A stretch of 64,000 nucleotides of DNA from Campylobacter upsaliensis (GTDB taxonomy: Bacteria > Campylobacterota > Campylobacteria > Campylobacterales > Campylobacteraceae): contig NZ_LR134372.1 of NCBI RefSeq assembly GCF_900637395.1, positions 806,001 through 870,000 of the forward strand. Direction: 5' to 3'. Below are positions 34,793 through 44,957 of this stretch, piece by piece. The translations under genes and the position numbers were made by a program. The notes beneath the pieces are model-generated. The model was not told the DNA's origin and searched no databases. It was given only the letters and a program-made list of their open reading frames with translations. Position 1 is the stretch's first letter. Every line of letters starts with the position of its first letter.

Positions 34793-36021
34793 ACTTCTAT
34801 TCTATCCTTGCCATTATTTTTAGCGGCACTTAAAGCTTTTGATGCTTTTTCAACCAAATCATCAAGCTTGGCACCAGAATTTGCAAAAACAACACCTAAA
34901 GAAGCGGTAAAGAAAAGCTCATCTAAATTAATCAAAATGCCAGCATTTTTGATATTAACGCGTATGCGAGAAAGAATTTTAAGCGCTCTTTCCTGACTAA
35001 TATTTTTAAGTAAAATTCCAAATTTTTCAGCACTATAACGCCCTAAAATATCACGCCCCTTAGTTTCAGCGATCATTTCATCGGCACAAATTTTAATAAT
35101 GCTATCGCCTATTTCAAAGCCGTATTCATCATTAATGCTTTTTAATTCGTCAATATCTAAAAACGCAAAAGCGAATTCTTGCTCTCCACTCGCAATATCA
35201 TTGAGATAATCCTCAACCTCAGATCTAAAAGTATAGTGATCCTTAAGACCTGAAGTATGGTCTAAATTATTATAGGTTTTGATAAATTTTTTATCTTGCA
35301 TATAGTTTAAAACTCTATCTAAACGGCAGTTAAAAAGCTCCTTTAGTAAGGGTTTGATAAGATAATCATTTGCACCATTTTTAAGAACTCTAGCTTCTGC
35401 TACATCATCTTTTTCGCCTAGCAAAATAACTCCCAAATCATCATCGTTATACTTCGTTCTAATCTCAGTCAAAAGCTCCTCACCACTTACCACAGGCATT
35501 TTCGCATCAGCGATAATGAGCTTTGTATCATCATTATCCTTTAAATAAAGCAAAGCCTCCTCACCGTGTGCGGCAGCTAGGACTTTAAAAAGTCTTTGGG
35601 AAAGAAATTTTTTAATTTCATTACGCTCCGGAAGTTTCGCCATAGCTAAAATGACCTTTGTCTTAGCGTAATAGCTAAGTGTAGAAATCGCATCTAAAAT
35701 TTGATCGACGCAAGTATCGCTTTCTTTAAAAATATAATCAAGGATATTTTTATGCATAAATTCTTCGCGTTTGTTTGTATCATTACTTGCTGTTAAAACG
35801 ATTGCGGGGATTTTATCAGCGACCACATCGACAATTTCCCCGTTCATCGCATCAGGCAAACATAAATCCACAAAGCTTAAAAAATAGTCATTATTTAGCA
35901 TAGCAATAGCCTCAGCCATAGTATGAGCGATATCAACTTCGTAATTTAAGGTATTTTGTATCTTTTTAGCTAAAAGCTTACTTAGCATTTTATTATCATC
36001 AATTAGTAAAATTTTTCTCAT
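34783..36021 (-). CDS. cbrR: CbrR-like double response regulator with degenerate GGDEF
   Basis: The 412-residue protein has a receiver domain (about 3-120, with acidic pocket LIDDN and phospho-acceptor Asp in FVDLCLPD), a second receiver (about 130-250) that keeps IIADAKMP but lacks the acidic pair (ILAMAKLP), and a C-terminal GGDEF-fold domain (about 265-410). In the last domain the catalytic GGEEF is SAEKF (GRYSAEKFGI), so cyclic-di-GMP synthesis is unlikely. C. jejuni CbrR, in the same neighbourhood, is linked to bile resistance. Start set at ATG 36019-36021, 5 nt after AAGGGA; a GTG at 36024 is too close. Confidence 0.88.
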   Translation of the reverse strand: MRKILLIDDNKMLSKLLAKKIQNTLNYEVDIAHTMAEAIAMLNNDYFLSFVDLCLPDAMNGEIVDVVADKIPAIVLTASNDTNKREEFMHKNILDYIFKESDTCVDQILDAISTLSYYAKTKVILAMAKLPERNEIKKFLSQRLFKVLAAAHGEEALLYLKDNDDTKLIIADAKMPVVSGEELLTEIRTKYNDDDLGVILLGEKDDVAEARVLKNGANDYLIKPLLKELFNCRLDRVLNYMQDKKFIKTYNNLDHTSGLKDHYTFRSEVEDYLNDIASGEQEFAFAFLDIDELKSINDEYGFEIGDSIIKICADEMIAETKGRDILGRYSAEKFGILLKNISQERALKILSRIRVNIKNAGILINLDELFFTASLGVVFANSGAKLDDLVEKASKALSAAKNNGKDRIEVCS

Positions 36022-36048
36022 CACTTTCCCTTATAAATAAAAGTCAAA

Positions 36049-36054
36049 ATTGTA
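36049..36054 (-). promoter_or_regulatory. -10 box for cbrR
   Basis: On the minus strand tttgcTACAATttt lies in the 55-bp recN-cbrR gap, the widest gap in this gene run, about 28 nt before the ATG. It may give cbrR and downstream genes an independent promoter. Confidence 0.4.
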
Positions 36055-36076
36055 GCAAATTTAAACCACATTTTAG

Positions 36077-37600
36077 TTAATCCTCAAACAAAGTCCTTGC
36101 AAATTGCAACGCTTCATCGCTGATTTGCTCTCCACTTACCATTCTAGCTAACTCCTTAATTCTCTCTTCTTTTTCAAGCTTTTTGACATAACTTTGTTTG
36201 CCATTTTTTTCTACTAGAAAATGATTATGTGCTTTTGAAGAAAGCTGGGGCAAATGAGAAATGGCAAAAATTTGATAAAAGCGACTCAATTCATCTAAAA
36301 CTTTAGCTATACTCATCGCCTCTTTTCCGCTTAAATTTGCATCGATTTCATCTAAAAATATAATGCCACGCCCAGAATTTAAAATTTTACACTCGGTTGC
36401 GATAAAAGCAAGTCTTAGGCGGTTTAATTCTCCTGAGCTAAGATTTTTAAGCTTGGTTTCACTCACGCTTAATTTAATTTCATCTTTTCCAAAAAGATTA
36501 ATTTCATCATTTTGCACACAATCAAGTTTTAAATTTTTCATATAAAGTTTAGCTAAATAATCATTTAAAAAATTTTCCAAAACTCCCAAATTTCTTACCC
36601 TAGCTTCACTTAAAATATGTGCTTTTTTTTCTAACTTTTCCTTTAAATCGCGATTTAAAAGCTCTAATTCTTTTTTCTCAAAACTCAAATTTTCATAATG
36701 CTCTAATTCTTTTTTCTTAAGTTCAAGAGTTTCTAAAGCCCCTTCAATGCTTTCATAACGCTTGATAAGATAAGACAAGTCGCTAATGCGGTCTAATAAT
36801 GCCTCAATGTCAAAGTCAAGCTCTTCCATTTTTTGATTTTCAGCAATAATGCGTAATTCATTAAAACATTCACTAAAAAAATTCGCATCCACTTCGCTTA
36901 AATTTAAAGCATCTAAAACGGCTTTTTCATATTCAAAAATTCCACCGACTTTATTCCACGCTTCTTCTATTTTATCGCGCTTTGAAAGTCTTTTTTTAAG
37001 TTTTAATAATTCTTCATATTCGCCTGATTTTGGATTGATTTTAGAAATTTTTTCAATGTGCGTTTGGGCAAGTTCTTTTAGCTCCTCAATTCTCCTTTCT
37101 TCCTCTAAAACCCTATTAAGCTTTAAGGAATTTTCATTGTATTCTTTAAAAATTTGCTCGAATTTTTCTTTAGTTTCATTAAATTTTGGATTTTTCGCAC
37201 TCTCTAAAGCGTCTAAGAGCGTGAGAAATTTTTCATTGCTAAATTCATTATTATCCTTAACGCTAAGATATTTTATGAAGCTTTTGCTAAGGCTTTGGAG
37301 GCTTTTTTTAGCTATGCTTTGATTATTAATAAAATATTTTGTGCTTTTTTCCTTAAGCATTTTAAAGACATTTTCGCTCTCGCTTTCTATGCCAAAGCTT
37401 TCTAAATCAAGCTCATCATCAAGCTCAAGCTCAACAAATTTAGCCTCACTCTCACCAAAGCCAAAAGCCGCAAGTATCCCCTTAAATAGCACAGATTTCC
37501 CCGCTCCACTTAATCCACTAAAAACAGTAAGCCCTTCACTAAGCTTTAAATTTGCCTCTTTAAAGCTCAAATTTTCTTTCATTAAAATACGACTAATCAT
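36077..37600 (-). CDS. recN: DNA repair ATPase RecN
   Basis: RecN is an SMC-like protein for double-strand break repair. The 507-residue protein has an N-terminal ATPase half with Walker [10 protein letters not shown], a coiled-coil middle (about 140-320), and a C-terminal half with the signature [12 protein letters not shown] and Walker [12 protein letters not shown]. The start is set at ATG 37598-37600, overlapping the nadK stop as ATGA, in place of a TTG one codon earlier. It is slightly shorter than enterobacterial RecN, as in other campylobacters. Confidence 0.92.
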   Translation of the reverse strand: MISRILMKENLSFKEANLKLSEGLTVFSGLSGAGKSVLFKGILAAFGFGESEAKFVELELDDELDLESFGIESESENVFKMLKEKSTKYFINNQSIAKKSLQSLSKSFIKYLSVKDNNEFSNEKFLTLLDALESAKNPKFNETKEKFEQIFKEYNENSLKLNRVLEEERRIEELKELAQTHIEKISKINPKSGEYEELLKLKKRLSKRDKIEEAWNKVGGIFEYEKAVLDALNLSEVDANFFSECFNELRIIAENQKMEELDFDIEALLDRISDLSYLIKRYESIEGALETLELKKKELEHYENLSFEKKELELLNRDLKEKLEKKAHILSEARVRNLGVLENFLNDYLAKLYMKNLKLDCVQNDEINLFGKDEIKLSVSETKLKNLSSGELNRLRLAFIATECKILNSGRGIIFLDEIDANLSGKEAMSIAKVLDELSRFYQIFAISHLPQLSSKAHNHFLVEKNGKQSYVKKLEKEERIKELARMVSGEQISDEALQFARTLFED

Positions 37601-38460
37601 CAATTGCCCCAGTTTAATTTTTCTTTTAAAATTTGAAAATAGTCCCTATTTTTAGGGTGGATTAAGCCCACGCCTTTATCGCTTAATCCTACCTTAATGC
37701 TTTTAAATTCATCGACTTCATAATGCTCTTGCCCATCCACGCACAAAATGCAGTCCTTAGCACCTACCTCAAGCTCAAAGCCACGCGGTAAAACAATGGG
37801 TCTTTGCGTAAGAGAATGCGAACAAACGGGCGTTAAGATAAAAACTTCCGCTAAAGTATAGACTATGGGACCATTTGCACTTAAATTATAAGCTGTTGAG
37901 CCTGCTGGAGAAGCTATGATAAGACCATCTCCAAAGTATTGATTAAAAATTTTACCCCTTCTAAAAACCTCAATACTCACCATAGAATTCATTTGTTTTC
38001 TAAAAAAAACAATATCATTAAAGGCATTTTTGCGTAAAATTTGACCAGCTTTTGTCTCAAGTGTAAGTTCGAGCATAAAGGGCATTTCAAGTCTAAATTG
38101 ACCTTGAAAAAAGTCCTCAAAAAAATTAGGAGCATCTTGCAAAGATAAGGTAGTCAAAAAGCCAAGCTTCCCTGCATAAATTCCCAAAATAGCCTTTTCA
38201 TACTCATAAGCCTTTCTACAAAGTGAGATTAAAGTACCATCTCCACCTAAAGAAATCACAAAATCACTCATTTCAAAAAGCCCATTAAGCTCAAAACTTG
38301 CCAAATTGAGCCTTTGTGAGCTTTCTTTAAAGAGCAAAAGCTCAACGCCCTTTTTTTTCAAAATGCTTTCAAGATTTGCGATTTCAGTATCTAAATTTGA
38401 ATTTGGTCTTGAAACAAGCCCAACTTTCTTAACATTTTTGTAATTAAATTCCTTTTGCAT
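37600..38460 (-). CDS. nadK: NAD kinase
   Basis: NadK phosphorylates NAD to NADP. The 286-residue protein has the conserved GGDGT motif ([11 protein letters not shown]), the NE/D-type region FNDIVFFR, and the glycine-rich [15 protein letters not shown]. It is first in the minus-strand run of twelve overlapping genes. A TATAAT ends 5 nt before its ATG, so the message may be leaderless. Confidence 0.93.
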   Translation of the reverse strand: MQKEFNYKNVKKVGLVSRPNSNLDTEIANLESILKKKGVELLLFKESSQRLNLASFELNGLFEMSDFVISLGGDGTLISLCRKAYEYEKAILGIYAGKLGFLTTLSLQDAPNFFEDFFQGQFRLEMPFMLELTLETKAGQILRKNAFNDIVFFRKQMNSMVSIEVFRRGKIFNQYFGDGLIIASPAGSTAYNLSANGPIVYTLAEVFILTPVCSHSLTQRPIVLPRGFELEVGAKDCILCVDGQEHYEVDEFKSIKVGLSDKGVGLIHPKNRDYFQILKEKLNWGN

Positions 38461-38465
38461 AAAAA

Positions 38466-38471
38466 AATTAT
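38466..38471 (-). promoter_or_regulatory. nadK -10 box, implying a leaderless mRNA
   Basis: On the minus strand ttttgtTATAAT is followed by TTTTT and then the nadK ATG. Transcription normally starts 6 to 8 nt after the -10 box, which puts +1 at or beside the A of the ATG. No ribosome site exists in between. Confidence 0.5.
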
Positions 38472-38504
38472 AACAAAACTTAGCAAAGCAAAAGAATAAA
38501 GATA

Positions 38505-38510
38505 TTATAA
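38505..38510 (+). promoter_or_regulatory. -10 box for aspS
   Basis: gatatTATAATttc lies 31 bp before the aspS ATG, which follows AAGGA. It faces away from the nadK promoter in the same 80-bp gap. Confidence 0.5.
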
Positions 38511-38540
38511 TTTCACAAATTTATCTTTGTAAGGAAAAAA

Positions 38541-40292
38541 ATGCGTAGTCATTATAATACAGACTTAAATAAAGCTAATATCGGCGAGGAAGTGAGACTT
38601 TGCGGCTGGGTTAATAGCTACCGCGACCACGGCGGAGTAATTTTTATCGACCTAAGAGATAGAAGTGGGCTTATCCAACTAGTATGCGATCCAAACGATA
38701 GTCAAAAAGCTCACGAAATAGCCTCTAGCGTAAGAAATGAATTTGTTTTAATCGCTCACGGAAAGGTGCGTCCAAGAGGCGAGGGACTTATTAATGCCAA
38801 GCTTAAAACAGGTGAAATTGAAGTTGTGGTAAGTGAGCTTATTGTGGAAAATGAAAGTATGGTGCCACCTTTTGCCATAGGCGATGAAAGCGTTAATGAA
38901 GAGCTTCGTTTAAAATACCGCTTTTTAGATCTTAGAAATCCACGCCTTTACGAAAATTTCGCTTTACGCTCAAAGGCTTGTATAGCAGCTAGAAATTCCT
39001 TAGCAAATATGGGCTTTTTGGAGGTGGAAACGCCGATTTTAACCAAGGCTACGCCAGAGGGGGCGAGGGATTATTTAGTGCCTTCTCGTGTGCATCAGGG
39101 TGAATTTTACGCCTTGCCTCAAAGTCCGCAGCTTTTTAAGCAACTTTTAATGTGTGCGAATTTTGACCGCTATTTTCAAATCGCAAAATGCTTTAGAGAT
39201 GAAGATTTAAGAGCGGACAGACAGCCTGAATTTACGCAAATTGATGTAGAGATGAGCTTTTGTGAACAAAAAGATGTTATGGCAGTGGCGGAGACCTTTT
39301 TGAAAGATATTTTTGCTGCTTGTGGTAAGCAAATTAGGACGCCTTTTAGACAAATGAGCTATAAAGAAGCTATGGAAAATTATGGGAGCGATAAGCCTGA
39401 TTTGAGATTTGATTTAAAACTGATCGATGTGATTGACATTTTCGCCAAATCAAACAACGAAATTTTTACAAATATCGCAAAAGATCCTTATAAAAATCGC
39501 ATTAAAGCCCTAAAAGTGCCAAAGGGAGATACGATTTTTTCAAAAAGGCAAATGCAAAGATTTGAGGAATTTGTGCGTAAATTTGGAGCTCAAGGCTTGG
39601 CTTTCATACAAGCTAAAGAAGACGGACTTAAGGGTCCGCTTTGCAAATTTTTTGGCGAAGAAGATCTAAAAGAGCTTGAAAAACGCTGCGAACTTGAGGT
39701 CGGTGATGTCGTATTTTTTGGTGCTGGAGTAAAAAAGGTCGTGTTAGATTACATGGGGCGTTTTAGACTTTTCTTAGCGGAGGAATTAAAGCTTTTAGAC
39801 CCTAACATTTTAGAATTTTTATGGGTGGTGGATTTCCCTATGTTTGAAAAAAATGATGACGGCTCTTATTCTGCTATGCATCATCCTTTCACTATGCCTA
39901 AAAACATTGATGAAGAAAATTTGGAAGAAATATCTTCCATAGCTTACGATGTGGTTTTAAACGGCGTTGAGCTTGGTGGTGGAAGTATAAGAATTCACAA
40001 AAATGAAATCCAACAAAAAGTCTTTAAACTTCTTAATATCAACGAAGAGGAGCAAAGAGAGAAATTTGGCTTCTTGCTTGATGCCTTAAGTTTTGGAGCA
40101 CCGCCACACGGAGGTATAGCCATAGGACTTGATAGGCTTATAATGCTAGTAAGCAAAGCAAGTAGCATAAGAGAGGTCATAGCCTTTCCTAAAACGCAAA
40201 GAGCACAGTGCCTGATGACAGAAGCACCGAGCGAAGCAAGTAAAGAGGCTATGAGAGAACTTGGACTAAAATTAAGGGAGAGTGTAAAATGA
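38541..40292 (+). CDS. aspS: Aspartyl-tRNA synthetase
   Basis: This 583-residue class II synthetase is of the bacterial type: N-terminal OB-fold anticodon domain (about 1-110), catalytic core with motif 2 ([19 protein letters not shown]) and motif 3 ([12 protein letters not shown]), and the inserted GAD domain. It charges tRNA-Asp, and in organisms that use GatCAB perhaps also tRNA-Asn. The stop overlaps the adk start by 4 bp. Confidence 0.97.
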   Translation: MRSHYNTDLNKANIGEEVRLCGWVNSYRDHGGVIFIDLRDRSGLIQLVCDPNDSQKAHEIASSVRNEFVLIAHGKVRPRGEGLINAKLKTGEIEVVVSELIVENESMVPPFAIGDESVNEELRLKYRFLDLRNPRLYENFALRSKACIAARNSLANMGFLEVETPILTKATPEGARDYLVPSRVHQGEFYALPQSPQLFKQLLMCANFDRYFQIAKCFRDEDLRADRQPEFTQIDVEMSFCEQKDVMAVAETFLKDIFAACGKQIRTPFRQMSYKEAMENYGSDKPDLRFDLKLIDVIDIFAKSNNEIFTNIAKDPYKNRIKALKVPKGDTIFSKRQMQRFEEFVRKFGAQGLAFIQAKEDGLKGPLCKFFGEEDLKELEKRCELEVGDVVFFGAGVKKVVLDYMGRFRLFLAEELKLLDPNILEFLWVVDFPMFEKNDDGSYSAMHHPFTMPKNIDEENLEEISSIAYDVVLNGVELGGGSIRIHKNEIQQKVFKLLNINEEEQREKFGFLLDALSFGAPPHGGIAIGLDRLIMLVSKASSIREVIAFPKTQRAQCLMTEAPSEASKEAMRELGLKLRESVK

Positions 40293-40864
40293 AAGAATTG
40301 TTTTTAATCATAGGAGCGCCGGGTAGCGGCAAAACAACAGATGCAAGTTTAATCGCCAAAGATGATGTTAATATCACGCATTATTCTACGGGCGATTTAT
40401 TAAGAGAAGAAGTTGCAAGTGGCAGTGAACTTGGCAAAACCATAGATAGTTTTATCTCTAAAGGAAATTTAGTGCCTTTAGATGTGGTGATTAACACTAT
40501 TGTTACAGCACTGAAAAACGCACCGACAAAAACTATCATCATCGATGGCTACCCTAGAAGCGTAGAGCAAATGATAGAATTTGATAAGGTTTTAAACGGA
40601 CAAAATGAAGTCATTTTAAAAGGCGTGATTGAGGTTCGCGTAAGTGAAGAGATCGCTAAAGATAGAATTTTAGGCAGAAACCGCGGAGCTGATGATAATG
40701 AAGAAGTGTTTTATAATAGAATGAAAGTTTATATTGAGCCTTTGGAGGAAATTTTAAGCTTTTATCAAAAGAAAAAATTACATTTCATTATAGACGGCGA
40801 AAGGGCTATCGAGCCTATTGTAGCGGATATGAGAGAATTAATCAAAAAAATTCAAAATATTTAA
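40289..40864 (+). CDS. adk: Adenylate kinase
   Basis: Adk interconverts ATP + AMP and 2 ADP. The 191-residue protein has the P-loop GAPGSGKTT, the AMP-binding STGDLLREE and DGYPRSVEQ, and a short LID ([11 protein letters not shown]) without zinc cysteines. It is co-transcribed with aspS (4-bp overlap). Confidence 0.95.
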   Translation: MKELFLIIGAPGSGKTTDASLIAKDDVNITHYSTGDLLREEVASGSELGKTIDSFISKGNLVPLDVVINTIVTALKNAPTKTIIIDGYPRSVEQMIEFDKVLNGQNEVILKGVIEVRVSEEIAKDRILGRNRGADDNEEVFYNRMKVYIEPLEEILSFYQKKKLHFIIDGERAIEPIVADMRELIKKIQNI

Positions 40865-40872
40865 TGAAAAAG

Positions 40873-40902
40873 TGGCATTTGCTGATATTAAAGCATTTGC
40901 CA
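40873..40902. terminator. Imperfect hairpin between convergent adk and argG
   Basis: TGGCATTTGC and GCATTTGCCA can pair at 8 of 10 positions with a 2x2 internal loop. On the minus strand it is followed by ACTTTTTCATT, a T-rich tail suited to ending argG transcripts. It is weaker in the plus direction. Confidence 0.4.
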
Positions 40903-40984
40903 AACTTTCATTTCGTAAATCTTATACAAAATCAAGCAAGGGATAAAAGCTTTCACTCTATCCCAATTTTAATCATTTTACAAA

Positions 40985-42205
40985 TTAAAATTTGCGTCCA
41001 TTTTTACCAGCGATGATAAAACGAAGAGCATTAAGTTTGATAAAGCCTTCGGCATCTTTTTGATTATACACTTCATCTTCTTCAAAGGTGCAAAAAGCGG
41101 CATTAAAGAGGCTATCATTCGCACTTTCACGCCCTACGACCATCACGCTACCCTTATAAAGCTCCAACCTTACCTTACCATTGACAAATTTTTGACTCTC
41201 ATCGATTAAGGCTTGAAGCATTAATCTTTCCGGAGAAAACCAAAAGCCATTATAGATAAGATGAGCATATTTAGGCATTAGCTCATCTTTTAAATGTGCT
41301 GCTTCTCTATCAAGCGTAATGCTTTCAATGGCTCTATGTGCCTTTAGCAGTATCGTCCCGCCCGGTGTCTCGTAGCAACCCCTACTTTTCATACCTACAA
41401 AGCGATTTTCTACGATATCAAGGCGTCCTATGCCGTGTTTTGAGCCTAGCTCGTTAAGTTTTGCTAAAAGTCCTGTTGGAGTTAAAAATTCGCCATCTAC
41501 TGCCACTAAATCGCCCTGTTTAAATTCAAGCTCTATAATTTGACTTTCATTTGGTGCCTCTTTAGGACTTTTAGTCATTCTCCACATATCATCTTCCGCT
41601 CTTGCTGCAGGGTCTTCTAAAACAAGTCCTTCGTAAGAAATGTGAAGTAAATTTGCATCCATTGAATAAGGAGATTTACCCTTTTTCTTGGAAATATCTA
41701 TGCCGTGTTTTGCTGCGTAGGCTAAAAGCTTTTCGCGACTATTTAAATCCCACTCTCTCCAAGGAGCGATGATTTTTAAATCAGGATTAAAGGCTAAATA
41801 ACCAAGCTCAAAACGCACCTGATCATTACCCTTGCCAGTAGCACCGTGGCTAACTGCATCAGCTCCTGTTTGTAGGGCGATTTGTGCTTGAGTTTTGGCG
41901 ATTAGAGGGCGTGCTATGCTTGTGCCAAGTAGATATTCTCCCTCATAAATAGCATTTGCTCTAAACATAGGGAAAACATAATCTTTAACAAATTCATCTT
42001 TTAAATCTTTAATGAAAATATTTTCTTCTTTAATGCCAAGTGATAAAGCCTTAAGCCTAGCGGGTTCAAGCTCCTCACCCTGCCCTATGTCTGCTGTGAA
42101 GGTAACGACCTCACACCCATACTCATCTTGAAGCCATTTTAAAATAATGCTCGTATCAAGCCCACCAGAATAAGCCAAAACCGCTTTTTTAACTTTATCT
42201 TTCAC
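40985..42205 (-). CDS. argG: Argininosuccinate synthase
   Basis: ArgG joins citrulline and aspartate in arginine synthesis. The ATP pyrophosphatase motif AYSGGLDTS is near the N-terminus, and the family blocks [18 protein letters not shown] and [13 protein letters not shown] follow. The open frame extends to 42307, but GTG 42203-42205 follows AAAGGAG with 6-nt spacing and gives the expected start ([15 protein letters not shown]), so the product is 406 aa. It has a TAGAAT -10 box at 42235-42240. Confidence 0.95.
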   Translation of the reverse strand: MKDKVKKAVLAYSGGLDTSIILKWLQDEYGCEVVTFTADIGQGEELEPARLKALSLGIKEENIFIKDLKDEFVKDYVFPMFRANAIYEGEYLLGTSIARPLIAKTQAQIALQTGADAVSHGATGKGNDQVRFELGYLAFNPDLKIIAPWREWDLNSREKLLAYAAKHGIDISKKKGKSPYSMDANLLHISYEGLVLEDPAARAEDDMWRMTKSPKEAPNESQIIELEFKQGDLVAVDGEFLTPTGLLAKLNELGSKHGIGRLDIVENRFVGMKSRGCYETPGGTILLKAHRAIESITLDREAAHLKDELMPKYAHLIYNGFWFSPERLMLQALIDESQKFVNGKVRLELYKGSVMVVGRESANDSLFNAAFCTFEEDEVYNQKDAEGFIKLNALRFIIAGKNGRKF

Positions 42206-42234
42206 CTTAAACTCCTTTATAAAATTTCCGTAAA

Positions 42235-42240
42235 ATTCTA
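42235..42240 (-). promoter_or_regulatory. -10 box for argG
   Basis: On the minus strand cttttttgcTAGAATttt sits 29 nt before the GTG start, with AAAGGAG between. It is a good Campylobacter sigma-70 match and also supports the GTG start, since the longer frame would begin upstream of it. Confidence 0.55.
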
Positions 42241-42315
42241 GCAAAAAAAGCCTTAAGTGAAAGTTTTTTAAAGCAAAATTTGTTCCAAAATAATTTTTAA
42301 TTTGCATTTTTTTGC

Positions 42316-42321
42316 TAAAAT
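42316..42321 (+). promoter_or_regulatory. -10 box implying a leaderless rlbP-type mRNA
   Basis: cattttttTGCTAAAATct is a strong Campylobacter -10 context. The ATG of the S4-domain gene begins 8 nt after its last base, and the intervening TCTCCCTT cannot bind 16S rRNA. Transcription probably starts on or next to the ATG. Confidence 0.5.
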
Positions 42322-42328
42322 CTCCCTT

Positions 42329-42574
42329 ATGAGAGTTGATAAATTTTTAAATGTAGTTAATATTACTAAACGCCGTAGCATAGCTGAGGATATGTGTAAG
42401 AGTAAGGTTGTGGATATTAATGGCACTATTGTAAAGCCTAGCAAAGATGTGAAAATAGGCGATATTATCACGCTTCATTTAAATGAGCGTAAAGAAAGCT
42501 ATAAGGTCCTTGCCCTACCTACAAGTAAAAATATACCAAAAAACGCACAAAGCGAGTATGTGAGTAAGCTGTGA
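42329..42574 (+). CDS. S4-domain RNA-binding protein (Hsp15/RlbP type)
   Basis: The 81-residue protein is essentially one S4 RNA-binding domain: [41 protein letters not shown]. Hsp15 relatives bind 50S subunits carrying stalled peptidyl-tRNA. The frame is open from 42302, but the standard family start MRVDKFL is at 42329. The message may be leaderless. The stop overlaps the tsaE GTG by 4 bp. Confidence 0.85.
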   Translation: MRVDKFLNVVNITKRRSIAEDMCKSKVVDINGTIVKPSKDVKIGDIITLHLNERKESYKVLALPTSKNIPKNAQSEYVSKL

Positions 42575-42978
42575 GGGAATGGATTTTAAAACAAGATGAG
42601 CTTAATGAGCTTTTAAAATACTTGCCAAATAGTGGCGTTGTGCTACTTCGTGGAGATTTAGCAAGTGGGAAAACAAGTCTAGTCCAAGCCTTGCTAAAAA
42701 AAATAGGTTTTGACGAAAACGCAAATTCGCCGACTTTTTCTTTAATGCAAAGCTATGAAAAAGATGCAAAAAAAATTTATCATTATGACATTTATCAAGT
42801 GGGTTTAAATGGCATTTTGCAAAATGGCTTATTTGAAAATTTTTTTGAAGAAGGTTTGCACTTGGTTGAATGGGGCGATGAAAATTTAGAAAAAGCTTTA
42901 AAAAAAATGGGAATTAAGCCCTATATCATAGAAATTTTTCCTTTAAATCAAAAAAGAAAGTATGTGATTTATGAGTAA
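42571..42978 (+). CDS. tsaE: TsaE, ATPase for tRNA t6A synthesis
   Basis: TsaE works with TsaB/TsaD in making threonylcarbamoyl-adenosine at tRNA position 37. The 135-residue protein has the P-loop GDLASGKTSL, NSPTFSLMQSY, IYHYDIYQV and VEWGDEN motifs. The start is GTG at 42571, overlapping the previous stop. It overlaps lptB by 8 bp. Confidence 0.92.
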   Translation: MREWILKQDELNELLKYLPNSGVVLLRGDLASGKTSLVQALLKKIGFDENANSPTFSLMQSYEKDAKKIYHYDIYQVGLNGILQNGLFENFFEEGLHLVEWGDENLEKALKKMGIKPYIIEIFPLNQKRKYVIYE

Positions 42979-43699
42979 ATTAGAAGTTTTACATTTAGAA
43001 AAAGTGATTAAAAAAACGAAAATTATCCACGACATCTCACTTGAAATTCAAAGTGGAGAGGTCGTGGGACTTTTAGGTCCTAATGGTGCTGGCAAAACGA
43101 CAACTTTTTATATGATATGCGGTCTCATTACACCTAGTGGAGGTCAGGTCAAACTCAATGGCACAGACATCACTAAAGAACCGCTTAATAAAAGAGCAAG
43201 GCAGGGCATAGGCTATTTGCCACAAGAAAGTAGCGTTTTTAAGGATTTAAGCGTGGAAGATAATTTGCTTTTGGCTGCTGAAATTTTTTATAAAGATAAA
43301 AAAATTTTAAATGAAAAAGTGGAAAAAATGCTAGAACTCTTAAGCATAGAGCCTATACGCCTTAGAAAGGGCTTAAGTCTAAGTGGAGGGGAAAGAAGGC
43401 GTTGTGAAATCGCAAGAAGCTTGATGTGTGAGCCTAAATTCTTACTTTTAGATGAGCCTTTTGCGGGGGTTGATCCCATCGCTGTGGCTGAAATTCAAAA
43501 TCTTATCAAAGAGCTTAAAAGACTTGATATTGGAATTTTAATCACAGACCACAATGTCCGCGAAACCTTAGCCATTTGCGATAGGGCTTATGTTATCAAG
43601 CAGGGCACACTTTTAGCTAGTGGAAATGCTAAAGAAATCGCACATAATCAAGATGTGAAAAAATACTACTTAGGAGCGGAGTTTAAACTCCTTGATTGA
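42971..43699 (+). CDS. lptB: LptB, ATPase of the LPS export ABC transporter
   Basis: LptB powers extraction of lipooligosaccharide from the inner membrane. The 242-residue protein has Walker A GPNGAGKTT, the signature LSGGERRRCEIARSL, Walker B FLLLDEPFAGVDP and H-loop ITDHNVRET. Its stop overlaps the rpoN ATG. The lptB-rpoN linkage is common in proteobacteria. Confidence 0.95.
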   Translation: MSKLEVLHLEKVIKKTKIIHDISLEIQSGEVVGLLGPNGAGKTTTFYMICGLITPSGGQVKLNGTDITKEPLNKRARQGIGYLPQESSVFKDLSVEDNLLLAAEIFYKDKKILNEKVEKMLELLSIEPIRLRKGLSLSGGERRRCEIARSLMCEPKFLLLDEPFAGVDPIAVAEIQNLIKELKRLDIGILITDHNVRETLAICDRAYVIKQGTLLASGNAKEIAHNQDVKKYYLGAEFKLLD

Positions 43700-44955
43700 T
43701 GTTAAGACAAAAATTAAGCCAAAGTCCTAAAACAAAGCTTTCTAACACCTTACGCTCTTGGCTTCCTCTTTTGCAAGCAAATATCGAGGATTTAAAAGAA
43801 AGCTTAGATAAATTTGCTGAGGATAATCCTTTTTTAAGCATAGAAGAAAAAGCACAAACTCAAAAAAATGGACAAAACTATTATGATAATTTCTTTAAAC
43901 GCAATGCCAAAAGCGACATTTTAGAGCAAAAAGCTTTAAGAGAGCAAAGCGTTTGGGAGCTTTTAGACGAGCAAATTATCCCCCCTCTTTTTCCCACTGC
44001 AAAGTCTCAAACCATAGCTAATCAAATCATACAATGCCTCAATCACGAAGGCTATTTTGAATATGATGAAACAATTTTGAGAGAATTTACCAAAGAAGAG
44101 GTAGAAAAAATTCGCACACGCTTTAAATATTTAGAGCCTGTGGGTGTAGGGGCGATAGACTTTAAGGAAGCCTTTTTATTTGCCTTAGAAAATATAGAAA
44201 TTAAAAATGATGAGCTTTATGAATTTAGCAAAATGCTCATTTTAGATTTTGAAAATATTCAGCAATATACAAAAGAAAAGCTTTATAAAGAAGCTATTGA
44301 GATGATTAAAAAATTTTCTATCCCGCCTTTTTTGGAGTATTTTGAAGAAAGCAGAGCAATAGTGCCTGATATTTTTATCTTTAGAGAAAATGGGGAAATT
44401 AAAGTTAAAATTAACGATGATTATTACCCAGAAATTCACATAGAAACAGACGGCTTAGAACACGAATTTTTAAGCAGCTATTTAAAAGAAGCTAGAAATT
44501 TAGTCGATGCACTTGCTATGCGTAAGGCGACCTTATATAAAATAGGCTTAATGATAGTCGAGCATCAATATGAATTTTTTTTAGGAAAAGAAATTAAGCC
44601 TATGACCTTGAAAGATTTAGCACAAGATCTAGAGCGTAATGCCTCGACCATTTCAAGAGCCATTGCTAATAAATATTTAAGTTGTGATAGAGGGCTTATC
44701 CCTCTAAAAGATTTTTTTGCCTTTGCACTTGATGGAGATGGAGAGACTTCAAATGCTAGCGTTAAGGACTTTGTCGCAAATTTAGTCAAAAATGAAAACA
44801 AACAAAAGCCCCTAAGCGATAGTAAAATTTTAGAACTTATCTTAGCGGAATTTAAAATCGACATAGGAAGAAGAACGATTACAAAATACCGCAAACAACT
44901 AGGCATCACAAGCTCTACAGATAGAAAAAAACTTTACGAGCTAGAAGGCTCGTAA
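43699..44955 (+). CDS. rpoN: RNA polymerase sigma-54 factor
   Basis: Sigma-54 directs transcription of middle flagellar genes with FlgR. The 418-residue protein has the Gln-rich activator-interacting N-terminus (MLRQKLSQSPKTKLSNTLRSWLP shows the conserved start), the core-binding domain, an HTH (about 320-345, LAQDLERNASTISRAIANKYL) and the RpoN box GRRTITKYR. ATG 43699 is used in place of TTG 43696. It is convergent, 2 bp from flgH, whose promoter looks sigma-54 dependent. Confidence 0.95.
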   Translation: MLRQKLSQSPKTKLSNTLRSWLPLLQANIEDLKESLDKFAEDNPFLSIEEKAQTQKNGQNYYDNFFKRNAKSDILEQKALREQSVWELLDEQIIPPLFPTAKSQTIANQIIQCLNHEGYFEYDETILREFTKEEVEKIRTRFKYLEPVGVGAIDFKEAFLFALENIEIKNDELYEFSKMLILDFENIQQYTKEKLYKEAIEMIKKFSIPPFLEYFEESRAIVPDIFIFRENGEIKVKINDDYYPEIHIETDGLEHEFLSSYLKEARNLVDALAMRKATLYKIGLMIVEHQYEFFLGKEIKPMTLKDLAQDLERNASTISRAIANKYLSCDRGLIPLKDFFAFALDGDGETSNASVKDFVANLVKNENKQKPLSDSKILELILAEFKIDIGRRTITKYRKQLGITSSTDRKKLYELEGS

Positions 44956-44957
44956 AA

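Noticed and set aside
42206..42307. N-terminal extension of argG to 42307
   Set aside because: It lies across the argG promoter, and the GTG at 42205 has an ideal ribosome site and the family N-terminus.
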